A stretch of 64,000 nucleotides of DNA from Siphonodentalium dalli (lineage: Eukaryota; Mollusca; Scaphopoda; Gadilida; Siphonodentaliidae): assembly GCA_032622095.1 (NCBI GenBank), contig CP136061.1, forward strand, positions 186,132,369-186,196,368. Reading direction: 5' to 3'. Within the stretch, counting starts at the first letter, position 1. Each line of letters starts with the position of its first letter. The notes below the pieces were generated by a model. It was given only the letters and a program-made list of their open reading frames with translations. It was not told the origin of the DNA and searched no databases. The position numbers were made by a program, and so were the translations under genes. Below, piece by piece: positions 55,501-64,000 of this stretch.

Positions 55501-57680
55501 GAAAGAAGAAGAGTCAAGGATCAATAAGGAGCTAACAGGTGCAGAAAGGAAAGCCGCCTTGTGTATGTTACTTGATCAGGAGACTCAGCTTATTGCAGCT
55601 ATTGGTCGCCATAAACTTGAGGCGGATGGAGAAAATAAAGAAAAAACTATTCAGGCTTACTTAGATAAGGTAAAAAGTTCTAACAGTACAGTTTAATAAA
55701 ATGATCTTTACAGCCTGGAACCATCTTTTTCCGAACACTGAACAGGCTTGCGGTGATACAATGTGGTCTAAAAGTAATGAAACAATTATATACCTAGATT
55801 TCTATTAGAGAATAATGATGCTGTCTCTTGCTTTGGCATCGGAATTCCATGGCATTGCCTTTACTATAAACCAAAATCCTGTCTGAAGGGTGCTTTAACC
55901 CTTTCATGACTGGAGCTTCCTGAAATTTTGCGAAAACCCTGTGCCAATGCATCCTCATATATGTGAGTCTCCCATAGGGAGTCTCGCATATGTAGGAGAA
56001 TGCATTGGCCTAACAATATTTACCTTGACCTTGTATTTCAGCCAGTTCATTCTCTTATATATATGCAAGGCTCCCTATGGGAGACTCACATATATAAGAG
56101 AATGTACTGGCACAGGTTCTTTAATGCTGTACCAGCGCAGCTTCCATCATGAAAGGGTTAAGGAGGATAATGTGATCATCAGAAAATGCTATTTTTAAAG
56201 GCTTCTTAGCACTCAAATTTTTGTGACAAAATCAGACAAAATTGCCATAAACAGTTGAATACTATGCAATTGGCACTGTATGTGATTACTGTATATTCTC
56301 CGAGCTCCAGAGAGACGACCACACAACAATTATTTTTTTTTATGAAATCTAGATACAGTACAGTCAGGGTTTCCACTATACCGGCAGGGGGTCCCCTTGA
56401 CGGCCCCTTTCCCCTCGCCAAGTTTTCCCCTCCTGCCATACCCCAGGACATACTGCATGTCTATAAAGGTATAAAGATGTTTAAAACTTCTGAATTTTAT
56501 TGGAATAGTACTAAGGAATTTTAAAAGGTGAATTTATTTTATATCTTGTGAGTGTACACACTCTAAACGCGTTGTTAAATTGAAACATGAAGTGATTGGA
56601 GCTGACATCGCTAGAAGCTATGCCTTTGAGGCTGGTTAGTTACATTGCGGTTAGTACCCGGTTATGTTATGCAAAAGAGCAGTATTTTAATCATACCTGT
56701 CATGTTTTATACCGCAAAATATACTGTTCACTTTGTAATAGAGCAAGAGAAAATCGTGGGAGTAGCCGCACTGGGCATCAAGGCATCTTACCACTGCCCA
56801 CAATGAATACTCGTCGGCGAGATATGTAATCAGCCTTAATATATTCCGATTACGTTATGCATCCGAAATATCTGCTGGGTCTTCCACAGTGAGTCTTTTA
56901 ACATTAACGAGCATGTTTAACTCGGGATCCAAATTACTGGTGTTCTGTACATGTACTTCGTAAATTAATTTATATCTAATAAATTTACTAGTTTTAAAGT
57001 TACAGGTACATGTATAAGGTTTGATAGCTTGGCACTTGGGCAGAAATGGAACAAAACAATCTGCCATTTCTACTCTCACATGATTCTATTGGCCGATATA
57101 ACGAAAGTAGTTCAACCAGTGCTAAAAGTAAAACAGGCTACTTTTACCTGGATATTTCCCCTTGACGGCTACCGGCCCCATTCCCCAACCCCCTAGTGGA
57201 AACCCTGGTACAGTATTATATTTTCAATCAGGCTTGGAATGATGGGTGAACTTGTGGATTAAAGATTGTATTTTCATCTCAAAGGCGTCGGACCTGGTAT
57301 GCACATTCCTTCAAATGCACTTAACCACATTGCTTCAAATGCATTTAAAATGTGCAACACAAGCACTGACACTGTTGAGAGAAATGAATATTAAGTTATT
57401 AGTATCTTGTCTAAGAGTATCAGAGGTACAAATGTACCTGTCATATCCGAGTTCCAGAGAGACGGATCACACAACAAACATTTACTTAATATATGTTTTA
57501 TATTCACAGGCTGCAGCTCCCAAGAATTGGAAGACTTCAGATGGTAAAAAGACGGAGATGGACACGCCTTACACCATCAGAGCTAAGGAGCTCAGGGATA
57601 TCTACAACAGTATAAATATGAAGTACTTAACACAGGATGAGCGTCTTGATGTCCTTCTCACGCTAAAGCATACAGTCAAG
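37444..57680 (+). CDS. IQUB: IQUB, IQ and ubiquitin-like domain protein (residues 1-617, 9 coding exons)
   Basis: Coding pieces are 37458-37506, 38848-39272, 40668-40845, 41861-41995, 42441-42611, 44215-44549, 53925-54135, 55494-55669 and 57510-57680, with consistent phases (1,0,1,1,1,0,1,0,0). Order: acidic disordered tail (1-217), ubiquitin-like fold (218-~300), conserved FKDIVVEI...YLGGYRHK...AGTQT...GVYVANMTDKL region, IQ motif (IIQKYYRRWLAKRY, ~434-447), charged coiled coil, then TGAERKAAL and QDERLDVLLTLKHTVK blocks. All match vertebrate IQUB in order. IQUB (Chlamydomonas FAP253) anchors radial spoke RS1 to the doublet and is needed for sperm motility. The human protein is about 790 residues, so roughly 240 remain beyond the window. 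The 5' UTR is spliced, since an acceptor precedes the ATG. Confidence 0.95.
37507..38847 (+). other. IQUB intron after the first coding exon
   Basis: Contains a MITE remnant at 37964-38185. Otherwise AT-rich sequence with nothing supported. Confidence 0.6.
37964..38185. mobile_element. TTAA MITE, family A (truncated)
   Basis: Starts TTAACCCTTTCATGAATGG and continues with CAGTGCCTTCTCTTATATA and a late TGAGAATGCATTATC. The hairpins are degraded and there is no right TTAA end. Confidence 0.6.
38848..39272 (+). CDS. IQUB: IQUB exon, acidic tail
   Basis: The acceptor ATACTTGCAG and donor CAG|GTGAGG bound 425 nt. Glu/Asp/Pro/Gln-rich, no hydrophobic core, with a short repeat VDESATEVK / VDESVTEVK. 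Vertebrate IQUB also has an acidic disordered N-terminus, but with little direct similarity. Likely a flexible tail. Confidence 0.85.
39273..40667 (+). other. IQUB intron, no feature seen
   Basis: Plain AT-rich intron between the two acidic-tail exons; no repeat or secondary gene recognised. Confidence 0.55.
40668..40845 (+). CDS. IQUB: IQUB exon, acidic tail continued
   Basis: The acceptor AACATAAAG starts EPIKESDETTEIQPSEPAKP; the exon ends TATCT with donor CACAG|GTGAAA. Phase 0 in, phase 1 out, both matching neighbours. The acceptor has a weak pyrimidine tract, so the exact start is less certain than its frame. Confidence 0.78.
41117..41133. repeat. Poly-C tract
   Basis: A run of about 16 C followed by ACCCCCCACCCACC in an IQUB intron. 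Similar C or G runs occur at 3869, 26199, 27621, 27703, 28769 and 51919. Confidence 0.9.
41514..41747. mobile_element. TTAA MITE, family A
   Basis: The ends TTAACCCTTCCATGATTGG and GTCATGAAATGGTTAA lie on TTAA. Left hairpin complete; right hairpin shortened. Confidence 0.8.
41861..41995 (+). CDS. IQUB: IQUB exon, ubiquitin-like domain first half
   Basis: The acceptor TTGAATTACAG leads into VKFVLMPSAQVATLACSLGQ, TLQELKNHFANEL and VILLMHEG. This matches the first strands and helix of the IQUB ubiquitin-like fold (VKVVLIPVGQ...LKDHF in vertebrates). Confidence 0.9.
42441..42611 (+). CDS. IQUB: IQUB exon, ubiquitin-like domain second half
   Basis: Reads GKNMDNEITLAELGVGANGT then VQLELQSSDP, corresponding to SGKILKNNETLVQHGVK...VQVEIFSTNP in vertebrate IQUB. 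The donor is GATG|GTAAGA. A TTAA MITE begins about 14 bp after the donor. Confidence 0.92.
42625..42896. mobile_element. TTAA MITE, family A, next to a splice donor
   Basis: TTAACATACCAGTCAATTCC then ATGACTGGAGCTTTCTG on the left; GTCATGAAAAAGTTAA on the right. Both hairpins (CCAATGCATTCTCTTATATA; AGTGCATTCTCTTATATATG) are well preserved. The left end lies 14 bp past the exon at 42441-42611. Confidence 0.78.
43049..43308. mobile_element. TTAA MITE, family A (inverted)
   Basis: The order of arms is reversed relative to 42625: AACCCTTTCATAGTGGGAGC on the left and GTCATGGAAGGGTTAA on the right. The left TTAA has decayed to ATAA. Confidence 0.75.
43731..43984. mobile_element. TTAA MITE, family C
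   Basis: The ends TTAACACTTTCTGTACTAAA and, inverted, TTAACCCTTTCTGTACTAAA. The interior holds a palindrome AATAAGTTCAACAAATGT / TGTTGAAATTATTATC. Related, decayed sequence is at 54165-54390. Confidence 0.75.
44215..44549 (+). CDS. IQUB: IQUB exon, conserved GTQT region
   Basis: The acceptor TCTCATTCAG and donor CAG|GTAAGT bound 335 nt. Contains RKPYLGGYRHKETSLEFHHA, GTQT, CRDTQT, ATQMTGIGVYVANMTDKL and a helix to LRQ. Nearly colinear with vertebrate IQUB (FLGGFRHK, GTQT, CRDTQT, TQMTNIGVYVSNMTDKL). A DIRS-like element starts 12 bp after its donor. Confidence 0.95.
44968..47442 (-). mobile_element. Helitron-like element with ~160-bp repeat core (copy B)
   Basis: Read on the minus strand it starts TCAAGATGAAAGTGTCAATG, then ACACTGTAGCTCAACTTGG, and ends with the hairpin AGCTCAAACTTTACAAAG/TAAAGTTGAGCT and CTAA followed by T. 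The core has about 14 direct repeats of ~160 bp (ATGGCCGCCAGCAGCCATCT, TTAGCACGGGCTACAGGTCG). Two repeat subtypes alternate. Same family as 12165-13680 but longer and more uniform. Nested in the DIRS-like element. Confidence 0.75.
49110..49830. repeat. Degenerate ~180-bp repeats inside the DIRS-like element
   Basis: About three diverged copies contain GCATTTATATTGT, GCCAATttCAKMAGAG-type sequence, CTTTTCCTTCTATT and GGACAGCATTTGTATTGTCA. No coding function recognised. Confidence 0.5.
49840..51770 (+). other. GC-rich repeated modules, gag-like remnant
   Basis: One module (GGAGATTCGGGCAACCAATC, CCTTTGGAGGCTGTTCTG) occurs at about 50875-50960 and 51655-51740, with a weaker copy at 49840. Another (CTTCCCCACGG, CCATTACGAG, GGTCTTGTCCCCCTGGAA) occurs at 50320 and 51005. 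One frame reads LGDSGNQSSRTxxxxPLEAV in two of the X copies, suggesting ancestral coding. Several frames are open because of base composition, so no protein is assigned. Confidence 0.4.
52109..52208. repeat. DIRS internal complementary region
   Basis: 52109-52152 is the exact inverse of the left outer end (44562-44605; CTTCTCCTTGGCGGAAAAA). 52148-52208 is the near-exact inverse of the right outer end (52432-52491; CCTCAAGGGAAGCCCGAAAC). In DIRS replication this region splints the two ends into a circle. Confidence 0.8.
52901..53063. repeat. Palindrome, 163 bp
   Basis: AAGGATTAACTGTAATGTGG...GGTAAGTGG and its complement meet at AAAACCCTTCGGGTTTT. Nearly perfect arms. In the IQUB intron 1 kb before the IQ exon. 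Confidence 0.88.
53110..53192. repeat. Hairpin, ~80 bp
   Basis: TACGGCACAAGTGCTA...GGAAGGAT pairs with ATCCTTCC...TAGCACAAGTGCCGTA. Adjacent to the 52901 palindrome; possibly the same decayed element. Confidence 0.75.
53925..54135 (+). CDS. IQUB: IQUB exon, IQ motif and coiled coil
   Basis: The acceptor AACTTTCAG leads into IVIIQKYYRRWLAKRYVQRL, an IQ-x3-R-x4-K/R calmodulin-type motif, then a highly charged helix (RHEEVRKIKEKEDRIKKEF) and NPKNKEDFDLLYHALE. Matches vertebrate IQUB throughout. Confidence 0.95.
54165..54390. mobile_element. TTAA MITE, family C (decayed)
   Basis: TTAACACTTTCTATGTGATC, GGATTCTCCCAT, CAGATGAC and TTATTATCTGAACA follow the order of the 43731 element read in reverse. 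The right end is lost against the element at 54392. Confidence 0.5.
54392..54654. mobile_element. TTAA MITE, family A (inverted)
   Basis: TTAACCCTTTCATGATGGG on the left and TCATGGAAGGGTTAA on the right. Two complete hairpins with CTCTTATATA stems and CCCATAGGGAG or CCCTATGG turns. Confidence 0.85.
54930..55085. other. CpG- and ACCG-rich patch in IQUB intron
   Basis: Repeated ACCG/CGGT motifs (GACCGTGGTCACACCGCC, TATCACCACGG, GTCACCGCGGTAA, TACCGTGGTAC) in otherwise AT-rich intron. Partly self-complementary. No gene; origin unknown. Confidence 0.4.
55494..55669 (+). CDS. IQUB: IQUB exon, TGAERKAAL block
   Basis: The acceptor GAAATTGCAG leads into KWRKEEESRINKELTGAERK, then AALCMLLDQETQLIAAIGRH and AYLDK. 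Vertebrate IQUB has WRQEELTRINQTFTGAERKA and ETQIIASIGRH here. Confidence 0.95.
55895..56161. mobile_element. TTAA MITE, family A
   Basis: The ends TTAACCCTTTCATGACTGG and CATCATGAAAGGGTTAA are near-perfect inverted repeats on TTAA. Both hairpins are intact. The best-preserved copy in the window. Confidence 0.88.
56365..57207. mobile_element. Non-autonomous DNA transposon, CAGGGTTTC ends, 7-bp duplication
   Basis: The left CAGGGTTTCCACTATACC and the right inverse CAGGGTTTCCACTAGGGG are flanked by GTACAGT (56358-56364, 57208-57214). Subterminal CCCTTTCCCCTCGCC and CCGTCAAGGGGAAA match the 8210-9473 element in the opposite orientation. No transposase. Confidence 0.75.
57510..57680 (+). CDS. 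IQUB: IQUB exon, last in window
   Basis: The acceptor ATATTCACAG leads into AAAPKNWKTSDGKKTEMDTP, YTIRAKELRDIY and QDERLDVLLTLKHTVK, then donor AAG|GTTAGA. It ends on a codon boundary. The next exon, expected to begin near the vertebrate EHECKLTQE block, is not found in the remaining 6.3 kb. Confidence 0.94.
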
Positions 57681-57883
57681 GTTAGATTCACAACATTTTT
57701 TCGTTAATTCCTAGTAACCATATGATTACCTAATGGATTCTCCCATTCATTTCTAAAAAAATGATGCAATGTTGTTCATTTATGGGGATGTCCAGATCTA
57801 TACTGTAAGCAGATGACAGGCAGGGATACACCTTTGGATTTATATTTAGGGATATTCAGTTAATAAGTTTAATAAATGCTTCT

Positions 57884-59935
57884 AAATATAAATCGTTGTC
57901 TATTGAACCTAATATAAATGGTTGTCTATTGAACCTAATATAAATGGTTGTCTATTGAACCTAATATAAATGGTTGTCTATTGAACCTAATATATATCGT
58001 TGTCTATTGAACCTAATATAAATCGTTGTCTATTGAACCTAATATAAATCGTTGTCTATTGAACCTAATATAAATCGTTGTCTATTGAACCTAATATAAA
58101 TCGTTGTCTATTGAACCTAATATAAATCGTTGTCTATTGAACCTAATATAAATCGTTGTCTATTGAACCTAATATAAATCGTTGTCTATTGAACCTAATA
58201 TAAATCGTTGTCTATTGAACCTATTATAAATGGTTGTCTATTGAACCTAATATAAATCGTTGTCTATTGAACCTAATATAAATCGTTGTCTATTGAACCT
58301 AATATAAATCGTTGTCTATTGAACCTAATATAAATCGTTGTCTATTGAACCTAATATAAATCGTTGTCTATTGAACCTAATATAAATCGTTGTCTATTGA
58401 ACCTAATATAAATCGTTGTCTATTGAACCTAATATAAATCGTTGTCTATTGAACCTAATATAAATGGTTGTCTATTGAACCTAATATAAATCGTTGTCTA
58501 TTGAACCTAATATAAATCGTTGTCTATTGAACCTATTATAAATGGTTGTCTATTGAACCTAATATAAATCGTCTATTGAACCTATTATAAATGGTTGTCT
58601 ATTGAACCTAATATAAATCGTCTATTGAACCTATTATAAATGGTTGTCTATTGAACCTATTATAAATGGTTGTCTATTGAACCTAATATAAATCGTCTAT
58701 TGAACCTATTATAAATGGTTGTCTATTGAACCTAATATAAATCGTTGTCTATTGAACCTAATATAAATCGTTGTCTATTGAACCTATTATAAATGGTTGT
58801 CTATTGAACCTAATATAAATCGTCTATTGAACCTATTATAAATGGTTGTCTATTGAACCTAATATTATACAATTATTGCATTCCTCCGAGGTTAACATAA
58901 GGAATTATCAACCCGAGGAAGTTGATATTCACCAAGGCCGAAGGCCGCGGTGAATATCAACTTCCGAGGGTTGATAATTCCTTATGTTAACCAAGGAGGA
59001 ATGCAATAACTGTTTTATTATATGACGGGCGATTATATCAAATGCAAGGGAAATCTACTCAGATATGATAAATGATAAACACTTCTCTTTCATTTTCAAT
59101 TTTTTTTCAACAAAATCATCGGTATATCATATGAACACAAATCAATATAACACTGAAACATACCAATATTGTTTACCGTTAACAAAATGTACGCAACGTC
59201 ATTGGCTGTCACATTTAGCGCGTAGGGAAAACCCAGATCTATTTATTATAAGAGTCAGCGGAATGTTATATTAACCTGCTGAGCGTTATATTAACCTGTG
59301 GCGCTATAAAAGGTATAAAAGGAGCAGTGGACATTGGGAATTATTCATAATTAGGCATGGCAATTTACTATGGGATTTGGAGTAGAAAGTAATGGTCATA
59401 TAATAAAAATCGTTGTCTATTGAACCTAATATAAATCGTTGTCTATTGAACCTAATATAAATCGTTGTCTATTGAACCTATTATAAATGGTTGTCTATTG
59501 AACCTAATATAAATCGTCTATTGAACCTATTATAAATGGTTGTCTATTGAACCTAATATAAATCGTTGTCTATTGAACCTAATATAAATCGTTGTCTATT
59601 GAACCTAATATAAATCGTTGTCTATTGAACCTAATATAAATCGTCTATTGAACCTATTATAAATGGTTGTCTATTGAACCTAATATAAATCGTCTATTGA
59701 ACCTATTATAAATGGTTGTCTATTGAACCTAATATAAATCGTTGTCTATTGAACCTATTATAAATGGTTGTCTATTGAACCTAATATAAATCGTTGTCTA
59801 TTGAACCTAATATAAATCGTTGTCTATTGAACCTAATATAAATCGTTGTCTATTGAACCTAATATAAATCGTTGTCTATTGAACCTAATATAAATCGTTG
59901 TCTATTGAACCTAATATAAATCGTTGTCTTGAAGT
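57884..59935. repeat. 26-bp satellite array (interrupted)
   Basis: Tandem copies of AACCTAATATAAATCG TTGTCTATTG (26 bp), with a TATTATAAATGG variant and a 23-bp variant lacking one TTG. The 23-bp variant usually precedes the TATTATAAATGG variant, a dimeric higher-order pattern. The two array parts (57884-58862, 59403-59935) are separated by a 540-bp insertion. In the IQUB intron, 200 bp after the last exon seen. Confidence 0.95.
58863..59402. mobile_element. Insertion inside the satellite, with hairpin end
   Basis: The satellite unit breaks after CCTAATAT and resumes at AAATCGTTG. The insert starts with a 165-bp near-perfect palindrome (ATTGCATTCCTCCGAGGTTA ... centre CCGAAGGCCG). Beyond it is GTTTTATTATATGAC, and the right end reads GTCATATAATA. 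The same GTTTTATTATATGAC end is at 36631. Non-autonomous; family unknown. Confidence 0.75.
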
Positions 59936-60256
59936 TGCTGAACATTTCTAATTTTGTATGATTCAATAATAATTAGTTGGTCAGCAAAATCCATGTCAAG
60001 TTTAGTTTATAGTACTATTATAGGTTACCACTAATTGGGGCTAATTGGGCCAAATTGGTGACGTCATAAGATTACCAAAGTCTATCTGTTGAGTCACCAA
60101 ATTTTAAATCTCCCACCAAATCGCTTGATTCCACAAGCACCTCACAGAACAGTACATGTACTTGGGTGTAAATAGCGAGCCTGTTCAACTCGTTAACTGT
60201 AGCGAGTTTAACTTTAATTTCCATGAACTATATTAACTAAACTATGTTCATCATAG

Positions 60257-62523
60257 TACAGTCAATTTCGCTTTATTGCATAGCGTCGGTGCATGGCTTT
60301 TCTTATGCAGTTAACCGAATATGCGTAAAGCCGAAATCACGATAAAAAGAAGCATAAGCCGTTTTTCTATCACCAGCATCAGTCTAGAAATACAGTGAAT
60401 TGTTTATGTTTCGTTCATTCAATTTCAATTTAGTTTGTTTAAAAAAAATAATATCTAAAGAGCTTGATCTATATTAATTTAATGTTATTCCATATTATAT
60501 TATCATCTATGATTGTAAAATGTTCAAGAATAAAACGATGTTCTTGTCAGGAACGGCAACCCCCATTGATAATAAACTCACTATATACATGTTTATATTT
60601 AGAATATATCCAATCAATCAGTTAGAAATGCATTACACACATGTAATATTAAACAAATAATCATTAACTACCCACCAAATATCAGTTAATAGCCACCAAG
60701 AACTGGTAAGAAAAACGCCAACGTTTCCCGATAAAATTATAAAAATACTATTTTTGTTTGTTTCACGTTATGAGAAGGGGGATAATTCTATGTACGGTAG
60801 TTGCCGTTTATTTTCGGTAATTTTGTTTGTTTCAAAATAAATAGGTATATGAAGAACATCTATCCATGTAGCGAACTGGAAAAACTAACAAAAATCAAAT
60901 TGATTTCCCAATATATCATGCATATTTGTGAGCGCAATTTACGAAACTATATTGAACTATGGGAAGAGGCATAACTCTATTCATTAAATGAAACATTATT
61001 TTTTGGGAAACAATGTGTCTTCAAAAATTAAATTAAATCTGATCTGATAATTAATCAGTGCACATCACACCAAAACAATTGAGTAGCCACTGTCAAACGT
61101 AAATGTTTGCTGAATTGAGCCCCAATATAGTTTTAATTAAACACTGAAGCCCAACAGTGTATGACACCTTCTTTAATTGGTACGCTCACAAATGACTCCA
61201 AGCAACATGACAGTTCAACAAAGGTTATTGTTTTGATAGCACGTGCTCCTAGCATTTCTTTAGTGACCTCATTGACATTGCTATGATTTCATTTTGTGCT
61301 GCGGCTGCAGTTAATGGAATTAGGTCAAATTCACACCTCAATGCATGCATATTTGCAGCGACTTGATTAATCTTTTGTTATCGCCACAGAAGCTGTTTTG
61401 TTTCCCAGAAGCCGGCGATTTCTAAGAAGTTGGAGCATGAATAAATATTGAAGACCTGTTAAATACGGGTTATTTAAATTTAGACAAAATAAATCACTTT
61501 GTGTTGCGAAGACAATAATTTGATGATTTATTTCTGAACTATTTTCCGTAACCTCGCGTAATTAGAGCTACCAATGTCATTCGCGGAAAATCTTAGTTTC
61601 ACTTTCGGTTTCAACACAAACTGACCGGGAAACTGGAATAATTGTTTACAAACTTGCATTTTCTGAAGCTGACACAATTCAACAGATTTTGTTAATCTGA
61701 TAGAATTCCTGGAAATATTATTTGATCTTTCAATAGGATTATCTGAATCTGACATAAATTCCAGGAATCAATTGCGCCGGTGATTACAAACGCCATGTGT
61801 TTAGTCGGCGTCTTGATCTTCATTGATGGAATTCCCGGAAACTTCCTTCCTTTCACTTATCGGAATTGCAACTGGAATTGCATGTGTTTACATATGTTTT
61901 TTAAAGGAAATAAGGAAGCATACAGGAAATGTTTGTGCACAGAAGCATGTTAGAAGAAATAGAAAGCACTTTTGGTTTAGTTGGCTTCCTTGTTGGGGAA
62001 TTCCCAGAAATCTTCCTTTCACATTGAATTCTCAGAATTGCAACTGGAACTTCAGGTGTTTACAAACGTTTACAAACTCAACAAACAACCAAATAAATAT
62101 ACAAATTTTAATAAATCATGCAATTCACAAATAAATATGGAAACATACAGGAAATGTGTGTCAACAGAAGCATGTTACTGAGAAGAGATAGAAAACCACG
62201 CGTGTTATGAAATTGAAAATTGCCGTCTTCGCTCTCGTGATGGTTATTACTTTGTATTAAGTTTTCCCATAAAATACGTTTTTCAAGGTAAATATTTTTA
62301 CAAATTGCTATAATTTCGACATCATGAGGTGACTTTTTACCCCTTCTCATCAACATTTTTGGCGATTTTCGTATGCATAAAAACGGAATAGAGTCCGACC
62401 CTTATGCAAATAAACGATTAGAAAATAGTCTTTTTATGAGAAAATGGTTTGGTGCATGCATATTTTATGCAAATGACCGAAATATGCATTTAAACGATAT
62501 GTTATTAACTGAAATTGACTGTA
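60257..62523. mobile_element. TA-flanked TIR element (Tc1/mariner-like, pogo type)
   Basis: The left end TACAGTCAATTTCGCTTTAT and the right inverse TACAGTCAATTTCAGTTAAT sit on TA. Subterminal TATGCRTAAA-type sequence occurs on both sides. Inside are two ~165-bp direct repeats (near 61825 and 61990; GAATTCCCGGAAACTTCC, GGAATTGCAACTGGAA). No transposase seen. Same end type as 3911-5259. Confidence 0.6.
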
Positions 62524-63750
62524 CATGACCCCAATTTTATGTACAATTTAAAGAGTTTATATATGATGATGCACAACATTAAAAAAAATCAAAATGAATT
62601 CAAGTTGCAAACTACTTTAGTCTAAAAGTTGACAGCATCTGTGTTTATGTTGCAAAACGTAAGTGCATGTGAGGAAGCATGCCTAAAAAATTTGGAATGC
62701 GAACTGAAAATAAATTTGTTACCTCATGGGGACATGTTTAGGAAACATTTTTGTACTGGAGCCTGTTCTGTACATGAGTGGCTACACAGTCAACATGAAC
62801 AACATTCAGTAGGTCATTTTGTCACCTTTATTGTCAATTTCTTCGAATAATTTGAATTGGTGTGAGTTAAAAGTGAAAATGCATGATGAAACATTTGTTC
62901 CATCCGGAAATAACCAAGTTGGTACTTAAATTTTAACTGCAATTACTGTAACTTCATTCTCCTGACTAATGGGTCAATAAAATTGAACACTTATCTGTGA
63001 TTTCAATAAAATATTATTGAGCCGTTCAATCGCCATGTTTTAGCACTTATTTTGTGCCTTGTTGATCGCGGCAGTTAAGCATATCTGTATCTCTTACCCA
63101 CAGCACTGCGTGGCAACATCAAATGCGAACTTCAGCATTATTCAGGATTTGGTCAAGTGCGACACACAACTGATTATTTGACTGAACATATTTACTTATT
63201 GTCAAATTCTCTGTGAGATTACTTTTCATGCTCGATCAAAGGACCACAATGCCACGGCTTTGTCTTTAACTATTCAAAAGCTGTGCATAATAGACTTGAA
63301 TACTTATGTGCATAAAATCATCGCAGGCGAAAAATCGCTTAGGCAAGATTTCCAGGCTTGTATTACTGTGGTGAAAGGCCCTCAAGGCGTTCGCAATGTG
63401 AATAGAAAGTTATTGAAATTTTGCTGATCAACTAACAATTAACTTATCCAAATGATACCATATATGTCACCTAAAATCATAATCTGCTTCTCAATCATTC
63501 CAAATTTTACTCTTGACGGTATTTACCAGAACATTTATGCATAGCGCTACAACTGTTTTCTTTTGTTTTAGTACCATAAAATAATGTAAGCCAACTTGAG
63601 TACCACCATTTCTGTTGCAAATAATACAATGAAGAAATACACAGCACACTGCAACAGGTTATTTTCAGCGCATTCTGTATTTTAGAGTTGTTTGCTGCTG
63701 AGAACGCCTTCTGTAGCTTTAACATTTTACTGATTTTCACTTTTACTTTG
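62524..63750 (+). other. IQUB intron or downstream region, nothing seen
   Basis: AT-rich sequence; I found no exon encoding the missing IQUB C-terminus and no repeat structure. Confidence 0.5.
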
Positions 63751-64000
63751 TTAACCCTTTACCCAACAAACCGGCCACAACCGGCCAAATAAAGCTTCAA
63801 CAGCCTAAAATATCTTCGGTCTGTCTCAATAGAACCATACAAATATGGATATCATTGGAACCGGCTCCTTGACCACATTGTGATAGTTACAGTTATGCCC
63901 TGTGCCGATGCATTCTCTTATATATGCGAGTCGACCATAGGTCGCCTCGCATATATAAGAGAATGCATTGGCCTAAAAAAAATCTTTTTTTAACACTTTT
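63751..64000. mobile_element. TTAA MITE, family B (cut by window end)
   Basis: TTAACCCTTTACCCAACAAA, with a small duplication (CCGGCCA twice). Then the same interior as 6284-6674: GTTATGCCCTGTGCC and the first hairpin. The right half is beyond the window. Confidence 0.8.

Noticed and set aside
57884-59935. CRISPR-like array
   Set aside because: The repeats are contiguous 26-mers with no unique spacers between them, and the locus lies in a eukaryotic intron; it is a satellite.
61823-62181. Pair of plus-strand ORFs with FPETSFLSL and related sequence
   Set aside because: They arise from a 165-bp direct repeat in a TA-flanked element and do not share one frame.
1-64000. tRNA or rRNA genes
   Set aside because: No cloverleaf-compatible A/B box pair or rRNA-like conserved stretch was recognised by eye; a covariance-model search would be decisive.

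Overview
This is eukaryotic nuclear DNA, AT-rich and intron-rich, most likely from a bivalve or another lophotrochozoan. The evidence is split genes with GT-AG introns and dense transposons, including Helitron-like elements whose cores are 160-bp tandem repeats, a style common in bivalves. There are no bacterial operons, no CRISPR array and no recognisable tRNA or rRNA gene. The species call is an inference.

Two confident genes frame the window, both for motile-cilium axoneme proteins and transcribed away from each other. On the minus strand, 18270 down to 1268, eight exons give the first ~430 residues of an axonemal inner-arm dynein heavy chain, closest to DNAH12; the rest lies left of base 1. 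On the plus strand, 37444 to 57680, nine coding exons give the first 617 residues of IQUB, the IQ and ubiquitin-like protein of radial spoke RS1: an acidic tail, a ubiquitin-like domain, a conserved GTQT region, an IQ motif, a coiled coil and part of the C-terminal domain. The last ~240 residues lie beyond base 64000. Splice phases agree at every junction in both genes.

The 19 kb between the gene starts (18.3-37.4 kb) holds mainly mobile DNA: five large foldback elements between 18.8 and 25.5 kb (one 2.3 kb long), a hAT element with a perfect 8-bp target duplication, a 3.4-kb TIR element packed with CAACGCGGTC-like repeats, two tandem-core elements and a LINE endonuclease relic. Four copies of a GC-rich 15-mer, two weak small ORFs and two weak minus-strand exon candidates are the only non-transposon signals.

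The introns are equally rich. Dynein introns carry a pogo-like relic, TTAA-flanked MITEs, a CAGGGTTTC element with 7-bp duplications, a Helitron and a four-armed palindrome 34 bp from exon 2. IQUB introns carry at least seven TTAA MITEs and a DIRS-like element (44562-52491) with inverted terminal repeats and a textbook internal complementary region. A second Helitron is nested in that DIRS element. A 26-bp satellite (57884-59935), itself interrupted by an insertion, and a TA-flanked element complete the right end. The most notable findings are the DIRS element inserted 12 bp after a splice donor, the shared hairpin cassette carried by two TTAA MITE families with different ends, and the foldback cluster.
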